Source: an uncultured Planktomarina sp. (GTDB lineage Bacteria > Pseudomonadota > Alphaproteobacteria > Rhodobacterales > Rhodobacteraceae). From it: a stretch of 64,000 nucleotides of DNA. The stretch is taken from positions 1-64,000 of the forward strand of contig CAJJBD010000041.1 of the NCBI GenBank assembly GCA_905182325.1. Reading direction: 5' to 3'. Below the pieces are notes generated by a model. It worked only from the letters and a program-made list of their open reading frames with translations, ran no database searches and was not told where the DNA came from. Below are positions 63,647 to 64,000 of this stretch, piece by piece; the first letter of the stretch is position 1, and every line of letters begins with the position of its first letter. Made by a program: the position numbers and the translations under genes.

Positions 63647-63855
63647 GCCATGTCCTTTCCGGTTTAAGCCTCAGTGGGGATGTAGAGATAGATCTCAACC
63701 GGCGGACACTTGAAGATTTCTCCCCCAACTGCCCATACCCCACCTGTGAAGTATCCGGTTGTTATTATGACCCTTTAGTAAAGGCAAGTCTAATCTTTAG
63801 ATTTAAGACGTTAAAATACTTTGTTTCTTAAACACTGAACCAGTAACAAAAGGTT

Positions 63856-64000
63856 ATGGAAAAGAATCCAGAAATATTATGTATTGGTTCGATGCTCTGG
63901 GACATCATTGGCCGCTCAAGTCTTGAAATGCAGGCAGGCTCAGATGTTCCCGGTCGTATCACAAGATTGCCTGGCGGCGTCGCTATGAATATCGCCATGA
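63856..64000 (+). CDS. PfkB-family sugar/nucleoside kinase, N-terminal part (runs off window end)
   Basis: MEKNPEILCIGSMLWDIIGRSSLEMQAGSDVPGRITRLPGGVAMNIAM; GG-x-AMN motif of PfkB kinases. Confidence 0.8.
   Translation, partial: MEKNPEILCIGSMLWDIIGRSSLEMQAGSDVPGRITRLPGGVAMNIAM

Overview
This 64-kb window looks like an ordinary stretch of chromosome from a low-GC marine alphaproteobacterium, most likely a Rhodobacterales/roseobacter-type organism (inferred from protein sequences and gene order). It holds about 60 densely packed protein genes and one tRNA-Gly(CCC). I saw no rRNA, CRISPR array, prophage, transposon or toxin/defence island.

Main blocks, in order:
- fabH (partial)/plsX/rpmF/DUF177
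- BamE-like lipoprotein and ABC-F ATPase
- non-pyrrolysine MttB-family methyltransferase and aminotransferase
- cysS
- divergent cobalamin genes (cobB, cobA / cbiD, cobK)
- esterase, HNH protein and radical SAM protein
- zwf-pgl-pgi
- di-haem peroxidase convergent with a VCBS/ASPIC protein
- xylFHG-like sugar ABC operon convergent with sugar dehydrogenase/isomerase genes
- iscR-desulfurase-sufBCD-(two Yip1-like proteins)-sufS
- RACo-like corrinoid activator
- guaB, RsmB-like methyltransferase, recA, alaS, typA
- livKGFHM-type ABC operon with a GlxA-like regulator
- class II DAHP synthase, yicC, gmk, gamma-carbonic anhydrase, tsf, rpsB, and a partial PfkB kinase

I found no single clearly new system. 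The best leads are:
- the MttB-like / RACo-like / B12-biosynthesis combination, with a hairpin and a palindrome upstream of the mttB-like gene
- the di-haem peroxidase / ASPIC protein pair
- a stand-alone radical SAM protein with a Cys-rich tail
- two membrane proteins inside the suf operon
- a perfect 18-bp tandem repeat in the rpsB tail
- a dyad around the recA SOS box
- attenuator-like hairpins after the binding-protein genes of both ABC operons

All calls come from reading the sequence and the supplied ORF translations. No database search was run.
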